Positions 8,928 to 17,159 of a stretch of 64,000 nucleotides of DNA are shown here, piece after piece. The notes below the pieces were generated by a model. That model worked only from the letters and a program-made list of their open reading frames with translations, was not told where the DNA came from and made no database searches. Every line of letters starts with the position of its first letter. The stretch's first letter is position 1. This DNA comes from Undibacterium piscinae (lineage in GTDB: Bacteria; Pseudomonadota; Gammaproteobacteria; Burkholderiales; Burkholderiaceae_D): assembly GCA_003970805.2 (NCBI GenBank), contig CP051152.1, forward strand, positions 3,348,001-3,412,000, written 5' to 3'. A program made the position numbers and the translations under genes.

Positions 8928-9578
8928 ATGAAAACTATTTTATTGACCGGTTTTGAGCCCTTTGGCGGCGAACATAGCAATCCTTCATGGGAGGCGGTGC
9001 GGCGCCTTGACGGCAAGCATTTGCATGATGGCAGCCGTATCGTGGTGGCATTATTGCCGTGTGCCTTCGGTGCCGCGCTCGATGTCCTTGGCACCAAGAT
9101 CCGGCTATTCGCCCCCGATCTGGTAGTTTGTGTCGGGCAGGCCGGTGGCCGTGCCGATCTGACCATAGAGCGGGTGGCGATCAATGTCGATGATGCGCCT
9201 ATTCCCGACAATGCGGGCAGCCAGCCTATCGACGCGGCGATCGTGGCCGATGGCCCGGCAGCGTATTTTAGTACGCTGCCTTTGAAATCGATTGTGCAGG
9301 CTTTGCGTGCCAAAGGGATACCGGCATCGGTCTCGCAAACCGCCGGAACCTATGTGTGCAACCATGTGTTTTATGGCTTGATGCATCTGGCCAGTAGCCG
9401 TCATGCGATACGGCATGCCGGCTTCGTTCACATTCCCTATCTGCCCGAGCAGGCCGCGGCGCATCCTGGTGCGCCTAGCATGTCCTTGAATATGATGGTG
9501 GAAGGATTGATGCTCTTGCTTGAAATCAGTGTCAGCGTGAAGCTTGATAGCCATATTAGCGGTGGCAGCACCCATTAG
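8928..9578 (+). CDS. pcp: Pyroglutamyl-peptidase I
   Basis: Cytosolic cysteine peptidase (family C15) that removes N-terminal pyroglutamate from peptides, 216 aa. The Glu-Cys-His triad is visible as E81 (TIERVAINVDDAPIPDN), C144 (AGTYVCNHVFYGLMH) and H168 (AGFVHIPYLPEQ), close to the family positions 80/143/167. The N-terminal LLTGFEPFGG is also typical. It starts 12 nt after the DUF979 stop, so it is the last gene of the module. Released pyroglutamate is the substrate of PxpABC encoded just upstream. The C-terminal about 15 residues (SVKLDSHISGGSTH) run past the conserved core. Confidence 0.95.
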   Translation: MKTILLTGFEPFGGEHSNPSWEAVRRLDGKHLHDGSRIVVALLPCAFGAALDVLGTKIRLFAPDLVVCVGQAGGRADLTIERVAINVDDAPIPDNAGSQPIDAAIVADGPAAYFSTLPLKSIVQALRAKGIPASVSQTAGTYVCNHVFYGLMHLASSRHAIRHAGFVHIPYLPEQAAAHPGAPSMSLNMMVEGLMLLLEISVSVKLDSHISGGSTH

Positions 9579-9639
9579 CGGGTTAGCACCTGCGTTGCCC
9601 TATGCTTCAGTCTGACAGCGTTATTTGCGTAAATAATAG

Positions 9640-9664
9640 TGGAAATTAATATTGGAAATTAATA
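9640..9664. repeat. Short AT-rich tandem duplication
   Basis: The 12-mer TGGAAATTAATA occurs twice (9640-9651 and 9653-9664) with one base between, about 25 nt upstream of the histidine kinase start codon. It may be a simple duplication or part of that gene's promoter region. Confidence 0.4.
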
Positions 9665-9688
9665 GTGGATTTTCGCTAGGGAGTACAT

Positions 9689-11761
9689 ATGCGGGCACAG
9701 CCGTTTGAGCTTGGAAATGAGGAAGGAAATATTGAGGCGCATGTGCAGTTTGCGAGGCTGGAAAGTTGTCGTGAGCTTTGCCTGGATCAAAATTACCGGG
9801 AACTGACACTGCAGATGCAGGTCTTGCGGCAAGGCTCGCTGAGTCCGTTGCATGCATTTTTGCTGGAATTGCTACAGCTTTATCCTGGTGTGATGCAAGA
9901 AGCCTTGCCCAATACCGTCTTATTGCAGCGCGCTACCGCTCAGCTTGAGGCCGCGATCGCGTTGCAATCATCGTTGGCACAGGCCTGGGTGTGGGAGTTA
10001 ATGCAATTCTTGCAGGTTGCCGTCAATCTGTATCATCCGGCCCTGCATAGCACGGCCATGGCTGCGGAATTATATGCCCGCTGCGGCCGTGACAAAGATG
10101 TTGCAAGTATGCATGCCAGCCGCTGTCGCGTCATGATGTTGTGTGAGATGTATCCTGAAGTGGTGCGATTAAGTGATGCTCTTTTGGCGCAGAGGGAGCT
10201 CTTAAGCCCGGCCAGATTATGTGGCGTGCTAAATAATGCGGCCACTGTCCGATATCATCTTGCGCTGGAAGCTGGGGTATCGCTGGGTGCTTCGCCTTGG
10301 GAGGCCGCTTTATCATTGCATAAAGAGTGCCTTCAGGTCGCGCAGGCGGGCGGTCTCACCAAAATGCTGTTTTTCAGCAACGCGAATATTGCCATTCTCA
10401 GTGCCTTGCTTGGCAGGCCTGAAAGCGTGCGGTGCCATATGCAGGCATTGGCGCAAATCCCCTTTGCTGATAGTCATACACCTTGGCCATATTGGGCGCG
10501 CTTGTGCGAGGCGCTATTGTTGTGTCAAGGCGCGGAGGCGACACAGGGTTGGCTTGCCTTGCAGCGTCTGTCCCGGGATTTGGCAGAGATAGATACCGAA
10601 TTACATGCCGATCATTTGCCCGTGCAAGAGGTCGTCTTGCGTATGCTCGCTGTCATAGGGCGAGAGACTGGCCGTTTTGAGGAGGCCTTGACCGCGAGCG
10701 AAGTTCACATGAGCTTGCAGCAAAGGCAAAGACGCATGCTCTCCAGGCAATTGGGCGAGAGTGTCGATGGCGTGTTGGCCTTGCCTCGGTTGCAGAGCCA
10801 AAATCAGCAGCTTACGGCGCACGGCGAATTACTGGAAAATTCACTGCAGCAGCGCAATAGCGAGTTGCGTAGTGCACTCGATAGTTTGCAAGCCGAGGCC
10901 AAGGTTAGGCTGGCTGCGGAAGTCGCGTTACAACAGGCGCATGACGATTTGGAGCATCAGGTCAGAGTCCGTACCGCCGAACTGGAGCAAGCGATGAGCC
11001 TGGTGATGCGGCAGGAAAAGCAGTTGGCATTAGGGCGCATGGTGGTCGGTATCGCGCATGAGATGAATACCCCGCTGGGCAATGCCCGCATGGCGGCCAG
11101 CACGATCAATGAGCAATGCCTGCAATTGATTGCAGGATTGCAAGCCGGCAGTTTGCGTCGGCCTGAATTGCAGGCAGCCTTGGAATGTGTGACGCAATGC
11201 GGCGGTATCGCCGATCGCTCGTTGGTGCGCGCCTCTGATCTGGTGCAACGTTTTAAGGCTCTTGCGATAGGGCAGCATACCGAGACCAGTGTGAAATTTG
11301 ATGTGGTAGCGCTGATACAGCAGTTGGTCGAGAGTTGGCAAATCCGGCTGGCGTTGGAAAACGTGCAATTGGAAGTGCAGATGCCCGCGCAGTTATGTGT
11401 GATCGCCTATCCGAATGCCTTGTTGCAAGTGCTGGATCAACTCTTGGAAAATAGCGTGGTTCATGGCTTTCTTCATGCGGAGCGGGGTTGTGTCAACTTA
11501 TGCGTACAAATCGAAGCCGGGCAATTAAGCATACTGTTGAGTGACAATGGATGTGGCATTAGTGATGCCAATTTGCCGCATGTGTTCGAGCCGTTCTTTA
11601 CTACCCAATTGGGGCAGAGTGGTACCGGTCTGGGGCTCAGTATCGTCAATAGCCTGGTTTGCGACTTGATGGGTGGTAGGGTGCAGATAGAAAGTAAGCC
11701 CGCTCTGGGTACGATAATCCGTCTGAGTTTTCCGGTGCAGCGTCTGGCGAACCTGAGTTAA
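9689..11761 (+). CDS. Orphan soluble sensor histidine kinase with helical N-terminal region
   Basis: A 690-aa protein, ATG at 9689 after a good AGGGAG ribosome site. No membrane span or signal peptide, so probably cytoplasmic. Residues about 30-340 are alpha-helical and TPR-like (recurring Ala/Leu-rich helix pairs); 345-440 form a long Gln/Glu-rich coiled coil. The kinase core follows: H-box VGIAHEMNTPLGN with H457 as the predicted phosphorylation site, N-box LLENSVVHGF near 585, G1 SDNGCGISD near 619, F-box HVFEPFFTT and G2 GQSGTGLGLSIV near 642. Autophosphorylation is therefore expected. No response regulator gene is adjacent, so its partner and signal are unknown. The domain order resembles kinases whose input is a protein-protein interaction rather than a ligand. 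Confidence 0.85.
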   Translation: MRAQPFELGNEEGNIEAHVQFARLESCRELCLDQNYRELTLQMQVLRQGSLSPLHAFLLELLQLYPGVMQEALPNTVLLQRATAQLEAAIALQSSLAQAWVWELMQFLQVAVNLYHPALHSTAMAAELYARCGRDKDVASMHASRCRVMMLCEMYPEVVRLSDALLAQRELLSPARLCGVLNNAATVRYHLALEAGVSLGASPWEAALSLHKECLQVAQAGGLTKMLFFSNANIAILSALLGRPESVRCHMQALAQIPFADSHTPWPYWARLCEALLLCQGAEATQGWLALQRLSRDLAEIDTELHADHLPVQEVVLRMLAVIGRETGRFEEALTASEVHMSLQQRQRRMLSRQLGESVDGVLALPRLQSQNQQLTAHGELLENSLQQRNSELRSALDSLQAEAKVRLAAEVALQQAHDDLEHQVRVRTAELEQAMSLVMRQEKQLALGRMVVGIAHEMNTPLGNARMAASTINEQCLQLIAGLQAGSLRRPELQAALECVTQCGGIADRSLVRASDLVQRFKALAIGQHTETSVKFDVVALIQQLVESWQIRLALENVQLEVQMPAQLCVIAYPNALLQVLDQLLENSVVHGFLHAERGCVNLCVQIEAGQLSILLSDNGCGISDANLPHVFEPFFTTQLGQSGTGLGLSIVNSLVCDLMGGRVQIESKPALGTIIRLSFPVQRLANLS

Positions 11762-11829
11762 TTTTTGTCAGCTTGGCAGTCTTGTCCACGCGTTGCCTCG
11801 CGTTTGCTAATCTGTGCCCGATACTTCGC

Positions 11830-11835
11830 TATAAT
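11830..11835 (+). promoter_or_regulatory. Candidate -10 box upstream of the symporter gene
   Basis: Perfect TATAAT hexamer in a GC-rich surrounding. The nearest -35-like sequence (TTGCTA, 11804-11809) is 20 nt away, which is longer than ideal. The distance to the symporter start at 12019 leaves a leader of about 175 nt. Confidence 0.4.
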
Positions 11836-12018
11836 GCCCGCAATAAATTGTCAGGCGATTTTTTTCGCTTTTTCTTGAAATTGGGAACTGACGCAAAATT
11901 GTTCCAGCCAAATGCACTGCCGAAGACCTACGCCTAATACGCGGTAAGGTGAGCGAAAGTGAGCGAAATGCGGTTGGGATATGTTTGCGGGTGCTCCCGA
12001 ATTATTGTTGGCTCTTGC

Positions 12019-13443
12019 ATGAATACCTTACTTTGGTTTGTTGTCTTATATTGGGCTATTTCGGTTGGCATAGGCTTGTATGCCGCACGTTACGTAAATA
12101 ACTCCAAAGATTTTGCGCTGGCCGGACGTTCGCTGCCGATGTCGGTCGTGACTGCCACCGTATTTGCGACCTGGTTTGGCTCCGAGGCGGTGCTGGGGAT
12201 TTCTTCTACCTTCGTCAAGGAAGGCTTGCGCGGCGTGGTGGCCGATCCGTTCGGTTCTTCCATGTGCCTGGTGCTGGTCGGCATCTTTTTTGCGCGCCCG
12301 CTGTACCGGATGAATTTGCTGACCATTGGTGACTATTACAAGAATAAGTTTGGCCGCACGGTTGAGGTGCTGGTGACCTTATGTATCGTGGTCTCTTACC
12401 TGGGCTGGGTGGCGGCACAGATCAAGGCGCTGGGGCTGGTGTTCAACGTGGTTTCCGGCGGTTATCTGTCTATGGACGCCGGCATGATGATAGGCGCTGC
12501 CAGTGTCCTGATCTATACCCTGATGGGCGGTATGTGGTCGGTGGCGATCACCGATTTTTTACAGATGATCATTATCGTGATCGGCATGTTGTATATAGGC
12601 TGGGAAGTGTCGGATATGGCCGGTGGCGCCGCCAACGTCATCACGCATGCCTCGAATGCCGGCAAGCTGGATTTCTGGCCGGCGCCGACTGCCAAGGAGT
12701 CGCTCTGGTTCTTTGCCGCCTGGATTACCATGATGCTGGGCTCTATTCCGCAGCAAGACGTATTTCAAAGGGTGGCTTCGTCGAAGAACGAAACCATCGC
12801 CCGTAACGCGTCGATTTTGGGTGGTGTCTTGTATTTTTGTTTTGCCTTTATTCCCATGTTTCTGGCGTATTCCGCCACCCTGATTGATCCGGCCATGGTG
12901 GCAAAACTGATAGACACGGACCCGCAACTGATCTTGCCGACCATGATCATGAGCAAGATGCCGATGCTGGCGCAGGTGCTGTTTTTCGGCGCCTTGCTGT
13001 CGGCGATCAAGAGTTGCGCCAGCGCGACCTTACTGGCGCCTTCGGTGACCTTTTCGGAAAATATCATCAGGCCTATGTTGCCAAAACATACAGATCGCCA
13101 GTTTTTGCTGATGATGCGCGTGGTAGTGCTGGTATTTACGGCGATCATCACCATGTTTGCCATGAATACCGAGGCCAGCATTTACAAGATGGTAGAAAAT
13201 GCCTACAAGGTAACGCTGGTGGCCGCTTTCGTCCCTTTGGCCTTTGGACTGTACTGGAAACGTGCCACCACGCAGGGCGCGCTGAGCTCGATTATTCTCG
13301 GTCTGTCCTCCTGGATATGCTTAGAATATCAAGCTCCGGAGGGCTTGTGGCCGCCACAATTGGTCGGCGTCCTGATGAGCCTTAGCGGTATGGTATTGGG
13401 ATCTTTGCTGCCACAACTGGCAAAAAAGCCAGTGATCGCGTGA
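12019..13443 (+). CDS. Sodium:solute symporter (SSS family)
   Basis: A 474-aa inner-membrane transporter of the SSS/SLC5-like family with about 12-13 hydrophobic segments. Family features include LYWAISVGIGLYAARYV at the N-terminus, SKDFALAGRSLPMSVVTATVFATWFGSEA around residues 30-58 and a GSIPQQDVFQRVASSK stretch, which corresponds to the conserved central region. I chose the ATG at 12019 because it starts directly at the first helix as in relatives; GTG 11959 and ATG 11968 extend it by about 20 polar residues. The substrate cannot be told from sequence; relatives carry amino acids, organic acids or sugars. Monocistronic, with a separate promoter candidate for the gene after it. Confidence 0.85.
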   Translation: MNTLLWFVVLYWAISVGIGLYAARYVNNSKDFALAGRSLPMSVVTATVFATWFGSEAVLGISSTFVKEGLRGVVADPFGSSMCLVLVGIFFARPLYRMNLLTIGDYYKNKFGRTVEVLVTLCIVVSYLGWVAAQIKALGLVFNVVSGGYLSMDAGMMIGAASVLIYTLMGGMWSVAITDFLQMIIIVIGMLYIGWEVSDMAGGAANVITHASNAGKLDFWPAPTAKESLWFFAAWITMMLGSIPQQDVFQRVASSKNETIARNASILGGVLYFCFAFIPMFLAYSATLIDPAMVAKLIDTDPQLILPTMIMSKMPMLAQVLFFGALLSAIKSCASATLLAPSVTFSENIIRPMLPKHTDRQFLLMMRVVVLVFTAIITMFAMNTEASIYKMVENAYKVTLVAAFVPLAFGLYWKRATTQGALSSIILGLSSWICLEYQAPEGLWPPQLVGVLMSLSGMVLGSLLPQLAKKPVIA

Positions 13444-13505
13444 AAATCAGCTCTGCACTAGCCAGCGAAAGCCAGAGTGGCTGTAAATCACAGTAAAAAA
13501 ACCTT

Positions 13506-13511
13506 TATAAT
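13506..13511 (+). promoter_or_regulatory. Candidate -10 box upstream of fmdB
   Basis: TATAAT, 34 nt before the fmdB ATG. The -35 region is weak (TGTAAA at 13482-13487, spacer 18). It would drive the fmdB-DUF502-aspS group. Confidence 0.4.
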
Positions 13512-13545
13512 TCAGGGTTTTACAAGATTTTTTCGGATTGATAAA

Positions 13546-13893
13546 ATGCCAATTTATGCTTACCGCTGCGAAGAATGTGGATTTGCCAAAGACGTATTGC
13601 AAAAAATGTCTGACGAGCCTTTGAGCGTTTGTCTTTCATGTGGCAAGCCTAGTTTCAAGAAGCAAGTGACCGCCGCCGGTTTTCAGTTGAAGGGTTCCGG
13701 CTGGTATGTGACCGATTTCAGGGATGGCAAGGGCGGTGCCGCCACTGGCGCTACCGGTGGTGCAGTTGCGCCTGCCGCAGAAACATCCTCTTCCGGTGAT
13801 GCTGCAGTTCCGGCCACGCCAGTTGCACCTGCTTCAGCGTCGGCCAGTCCGGCACCCGCGGCAAGTTCAGGTAGTGATAACAAGGCTGCCTGA
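13546..13893 (+). CDS. FmdB family zinc-ribbon protein
   Basis: A 115-aa protein beginning MPIYAYRCEECG, the standard FmdB/CxxC_CXXC_SSSS start, with the zinc-ribbon cysteine pairs CEEC and CLSC in the first 40 residues and a conserved QLKGSGWYVTDF segment. The C-terminal about 50 residues are low-complexity Ala/Pro/Ser/Thr, common in Burkholderiales members. An upstream in-frame extension to 13477 covers the promoter region and is rejected. The family was named from a formamidase-regulator locus, but its cellular role is uncertain; DNA or RNA binding is only presumed. It lies 38 nt upstream of the DUF502 gene, a neighbourhood common in this order. Confidence 0.88.
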   Translation: MPIYAYRCEECGFAKDVLQKMSDEPLSVCLSCGKPSFKKQVTAAGFQLKGSGWYVTDFRDGKGGAATGATGGAVAPAAETSSSGDAAVPATPVAPASASASPAPAASSGSDNKAA

Positions 13894-13931
13894 TGCGCGT
13901 GGCACATCCAAACAAGGAAGAATAGACGATC

Positions 13932-14540
13932 ATGCGTAAATACTTTATTACCGGCTTGCTCATTTTAGTGCCGTTGGCGATCACGCTATGGGTACTGCAT
14001 TCAGTCATCAGCACCATGGATCAATCTTTGCTGCTGCTGCCGGAGCAGTGGCGTCCGGAGCAATTATTTGGCTTTAAGTTTCTGGGCATCGGCACTATCC
14101 TGACCTTGCTGATCGTTTTTGTGACTGGCTTGCTGGCGCAAAATTTTATCGGTAATTATGTGGTAGAGGCCTGGGAAGCCTTGCTTAAGCGCATCCCTAT
14201 CGTGAACTCCATCTACTCCAGCGTCAAACAGGTTTCCGATACCTTGTTCTCGTCATCCGGCAATGCGTTCAGCAAAGCGGTATTGGTGCAGTATCCGCGT
14301 GAAGGCAGCTGGACCATCGCCTTCCTGACCGGCGTGCCGGGCGGTGCGGTCGCCAGGCATTTGCAGGGCGATTACATCAGCATTTATGTACCGACCACAC
14401 CGAATCCGACTTCAGGATTTTTCCTGATGGTGCCTAAGACCGACACCATAGAATTGGATATGACGGTCGATGCGGCGCTGAAATACGTGGTATCCATGGG
14501 CGTAGTGGCACCGGATCAACTACCGCAGGTCAAAAAATAA
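13932..14540 (+). CDS. DUF502 membrane protein
   Basis: A 202-aa DUF502 protein with two N-terminal transmembrane helices (about residues 5-27, ITGLLILVPLAITLWVL, and 55-77, LGIGTILTLLIVFVTGLLA) and the conserved LLKRIPIVNSIYSSVKQVSDTL motif. The remainder is a soluble beta-rich domain with YVPTTPNPTSGFF. Function is unknown. The gene lies between fmdB and aspS, as in many betaproteobacteria. Its last codons and stop are part of a triplicated sequence described separately. Confidence 0.88.
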   Translation: MRKYFITGLLILVPLAITLWVLHSVISTMDQSLLLLPEQWRPEQLFGFKFLGIGTILTLLIVFVTGLLAQNFIGNYVVEAWEALLKRIPIVNSIYSSVKQVSDTLFSSSGNAFSKAVLVQYPREGSWTIAFLTGVPGGAVARHLQGDYISIYVPTTPNPTSGFFLMVPKTDTIELDMTVDAALKYVVSMGVVAPDQLPQVKK

Positions 14541-14575
14541 GCAGGTCAAAAAAATAAGCAGGTCAAAAAAAATAA
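14525..14575 (+). repeat. Triplicated gene end with growing A-tracts
   Basis: The unit GCAGGTC-A(n)-TAA occurs three times in tandem with n = 6, 7 and 8 (units of 16, 17 and 18 nt). The first copy contains the last codons and stop of the DUF502 gene; the other two lie in the 3' untranslated region. Slippage in the first A-tract would move the reading frame into the later copies. Confidence 0.85.
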
Positions 14576-14654
14576 GTAGTACAGAATTAGCTTTAAAAAT
14601 TAGCGTCACGAAACCATTTAACTTTACATATTTGAATAAAGACAGGTAGAAACT

Positions 14655-16460
14655 ATGTCCATGCGTACCAATTACTGTGGCCTCACGAATGAGGAATTAC
14701 TCGGTCAAACCGTTAGCCTGTGCGGCTGGGTACATCGTCGTCGCGACCATGGCGGCGTGATTTTTATCGACTTGCGTGACCGCGAAGGTCTGGTGCAGGT
14801 GGTATGTAATCCTGATGCGGTAGAAGTGTTCAAGGCGGCCGAATCGGTGCGTAATGAGTTCTGCCTGCGCGTTACCGGCGTGGTGCGTCCGCGTCCTGAC
14901 GGCACAGTGAATAACAATCTGAAATCGGGCAAAATTGAAGTGGTCTGCGATATGCTGGAAGTGTTGAACGCTTCGGTTACGCCACCGTTTCAGTTGGATG
15001 ACGACAATCTGTCCGAAACCACCCGCCTGACGCATCGCGTACTTGATTTGCGTCGTCCGCAAATGCAAAACAATTTGCGCCTGCGTTACAAGGTGACGAT
15101 GGAAGTGCGTAAGTTTTTGGATGCCAACGGCTTTATCGATATCGAAACGCCTATGCTGACCAAATCGACGCCAGAAGGTGCGCGCGATTACCTGGTGCCT
15201 TCACGCGTGAATGCCGGTGAATTTTTTGCCTTGCCGCAATCACCGCAATTGTTCAAGCAATTGCTGATGGTCGCTAACTTTGACCGTTACTACCAGATCA
15301 CTAAATGTTTCCGTGACGAAGATCTGCGCGCTGACCGTCAGCCTGAATTTACCCAGATCGATTGCGAAACTTCCTTCATGTCCGAGCAAGAGATTCGCGA
15401 CATGTTTGAAGGCATGATACGTCTGGTATTCAAGAACACGCTGGACATCGATTTGCCGAATCCTTTCCCGGTCATGGACTACGCTGAAGCGATGGGCCTG
15501 TACGGTTCCGATAAGCCGGATATGCGCGTCAAGCTGCAATTTACCGACCTGACCGAAGTCATGAAAGATGTGGACTTCAAGGTGTTCTCCGGTGCGGCAA
15601 ACATGCTCAACGGCCGCGTAGTCGGTATGCGCGTACCAGGTGGCGCCAACATGCCACGTTCCGAAATCGATGCGTACACTCAGTTCGTTGCGATCTACGG
15701 CGCAAAAGGCCTCGCTTACATCAAGGTTAATGAAGTCGCCAAAGGCCGTGATGGCTTGCAATCGCCTATCGTCAAGAACTTGCACGATGCGGCATTGGCG
15801 CAGATTCTGGCATTGACCGGCGCGCAAGACGGCGATCTGATTTTCTTCGGTGCCGATAAAGCCAAGGTCGTCAACGACGCTATCGGTGCACTGCGCGTCA
15901 AAGTCGGTCATAGCGAATTCGGTAAAAACAACGGCTTGTTTGATAATGTCTGGAAGCCATTGTGGGTGATTGACTTCCCTATGTTTGAATACGATGAAGC
16001 CAATGACCGCTGGTCTGCCACTCACCATCCTTTCACTGCGCCAAAAGACGGCCACGAAGATCTGATGGAAAGCGATCCGGGCAATTGCATCTCAAAAGCC
16101 TACGACATGGTTCTCAATGGTTGGGAACTCGGTGGTGGTTCAGTCCGTATTCACCGTGCCGACGTACAGAGCAAGGTATTCCGCGCCCTGAAGATTGATG
16201 CCGAAGAAGCGCAATTGAAATTCGGTTTCTTGCTGGACGCATTGCAATACGGCGCGCCTCCGCACGGTGGTCTGGCCTTTGGCCTGGATCGTATCGTTAC
16301 CATGATGACGGGTGCAGAATCGATTCGCGACGTGATCGCTTTCCCGAAAACCCAGCGCGCCCAGTGTCTGTTGACTCAAGCGCCGTCAGCGGTTGATGAG
16401 AAGCAATTGCGCGAATTGCATATCCGCCTGCGCGCGACCGAACCTGTGATCAAGGGCTAA
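14655..16460 (+). CDS. aspS: Aspartyl-tRNA synthetase
   Basis: Class IIb aminoacyl-tRNA synthetase of 601 aa, the usual bacterial length. Domains in order: N-terminal OB-fold anticodon-binding region ([25 protein letters not shown], residues about 25-50), catalytic core with [31 protein letters not shown] and the motif 2 stretch [24 protein letters not shown], a GAD insertion, and class II motif 3 [13 protein letters not shown] near the end. It charges tRNA-Asp in the cytoplasm. Whether it also charges tRNA-Asn cannot be decided here. ATG at 14655, followed by a strong intrinsic terminator. Confidence 0.98.
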   Translation: MSMRTNYCGLTNEELLGQTVSLCGWVHRRRDHGGVIFIDLRDREGLVQVVCNPDAVEVFKAAESVRNEFCLRVTGVVRPRPDGTVNNNLKSGKIEVVCDMLEVLNASVTPPFQLDDDNLSETTRLTHRVLDLRRPQMQNNLRLRYKVTMEVRKFLDANGFIDIETPMLTKSTPEGARDYLVPSRVNAGEFFALPQSPQLFKQLLMVANFDRYYQITKCFRDEDLRADRQPEFTQIDCETSFMSEQEIRDMFEGMIRLVFKNTLDIDLPNPFPVMDYAEAMGLYGSDKPDMRVKLQFTDLTEVMKDVDFKVFSGAANMLNGRVVGMRVPGGANMPRSEIDAYTQFVAIYGAKGLAYIKVNEVAKGRDGLQSPIVKNLHDAALAQILALTGAQDGDLIFFGADKAKVVNDAIGALRVKVGHSEFGKNNGLFDNVWKPLWVIDFPMFEYDEANDRWSATHHPFTAPKDGHEDLMESDPGNCISKAYDMVLNGWELGGGSVRIHRADVQSKVFRALKIDAEEAQLKFGFLLDALQYGAPPHGGLAFGLDRIVTMMTGAESIRDVIAFPKTQRAQCLLTQAPSAVDEKQLRELHIRLRATEPVIKG

Positions 16461-16478
16461 TCGCGTTTGATGACGAAT

Positions 16479-16511
16479 AAAAAAAGACACAGTAATCTGT
16501 GTCTTTTTTTT
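16479..16511 (+). terminator. Intrinsic terminator after aspS
   Basis: Stem GACACAG (16486-16492) / CTGTGTC (16497-16503) with a TAAT loop, preceded by an A-tract and followed by eight T. The A-tract pairs with the T-tract, so the hairpin could also act on the minus strand. Confidence 0.93.
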
Positions 16512-16540
16512 ATCTTGATTTACGCTGATTTTGAACCCAC

Positions 16541-16592
16541 ACTATTCATGTGCGCTGCAGGACGAAAATGCCTGCAGAGGCGCATGGATAGT
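16541..16592. repeat. Long imperfect inverted repeat between aspS and nudB
   Basis: Outer arms 16541-16553 and 16580-16592 pair over 13 bp with two G-U wobbles on the plus-strand RNA. Inner arms 16555-16561 and 16571-16577 (CTGCAGG/CCTGCAG) pair perfectly across a 9-nt loop, with one unpaired G opposite AG between the helices. No T-run follows, so it is not a standard terminator. It could be a small dispersed element, an RNA processing or stability structure, or a protein-binding site. Confidence 0.6.
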
Positions 16593-16706
16593 GCGTTGCC
16601 GGAATCGTTTTTGGAATGGTTTGTGGAACTAGTCGGGCGCATTGCCTGATCCGCAACAAAGTGGATACGGTCGTCTTTGAGTTAACCTGAGCAAACGCAA
16701 TAAAGT

Positions 16707-17147
16707 ATGAATTTTAAAATCCCTGAATCTGTTCTGGTCGTCATCTATACTTCAGAATTGGAAGTGCTGTTAATCGAGCGCGCTGATAAACCGGGTTTCT
16801 GGCAATCGGTGACGGGTTCCAAAGATAGCCAGGATGAAGCCTGGTCGGTGACGGCACAGCGCGAAGTGTTGGAAGAAACCGGCATTGATGCCAGTTTGTT
16901 TGACTTGCGTGACTGGCAGATTTCCAATATCTATGAAATTTATCCGGTCTGGCGTCATCGTTATGCGCCGGGTGTAACACAAAATACCGAGCATGTATTC
17001 GGACTCTGCGTGCCACGCGAGATTGCCGTGACGCTGGCACCGCGCGAGCATTTGCGCTATCAGTGGTTGCCGCATAGAGAGGCTGCTGACCTGTGCTTTT
17101 CCGCCTCGAATGCCGAAGCTATTTTGCAGTTGCCGGTCTTAAAGTAA
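16707..17147 (+). CDS. nudB: Dihydroneopterin triphosphate diphosphatase (Nudix)
   Basis: A 146-aa Nudix hydrolase. The Nudix box is complete: GSKDSQDEAW..TAQREVLEETGID, matching GX5EX7REUXEEXGU. The N-terminus IPESVLVVIYTSELEVLLIERADKPGFWQSVTGS and ARSIYEIYPVWRHRYAPGVTQNTEHVF-like middle fit NudB, which removes pyrophosphate from dihydroneopterin triphosphate in folate synthesis. The gene begins a closely spaced run with the next two genes (12 and 15 nt apart). The substrate assignment rests on sequence likeness only. Confidence 0.85.
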   Translation: MNFKIPESVLVVIYTSELEVLLIERADKPGFWQSVTGSKDSQDEAWSVTAQREVLEETGIDASLFDLRDWQISNIYEIYPVWRHRYAPGVTQNTEHVFGLCVPREIAVTLAPREHLRYQWLPHREAADLCFSASNAEAILQLPVLK

Positions 17148-17159
17148 ACGGAGTACAAG

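Noticed and set aside
12215..12418. Genomic island or phage signatures
   Set aside because: No integrase, transposase, tRNA attachment site or compositional break was seen here or elsewhere; gene content is core-like throughout.
14525..14575. CRISPR-like repeats
   Set aside because: The three units are direct tandem copies without spacers, only 16-18 nt long and differing by A-tract length.
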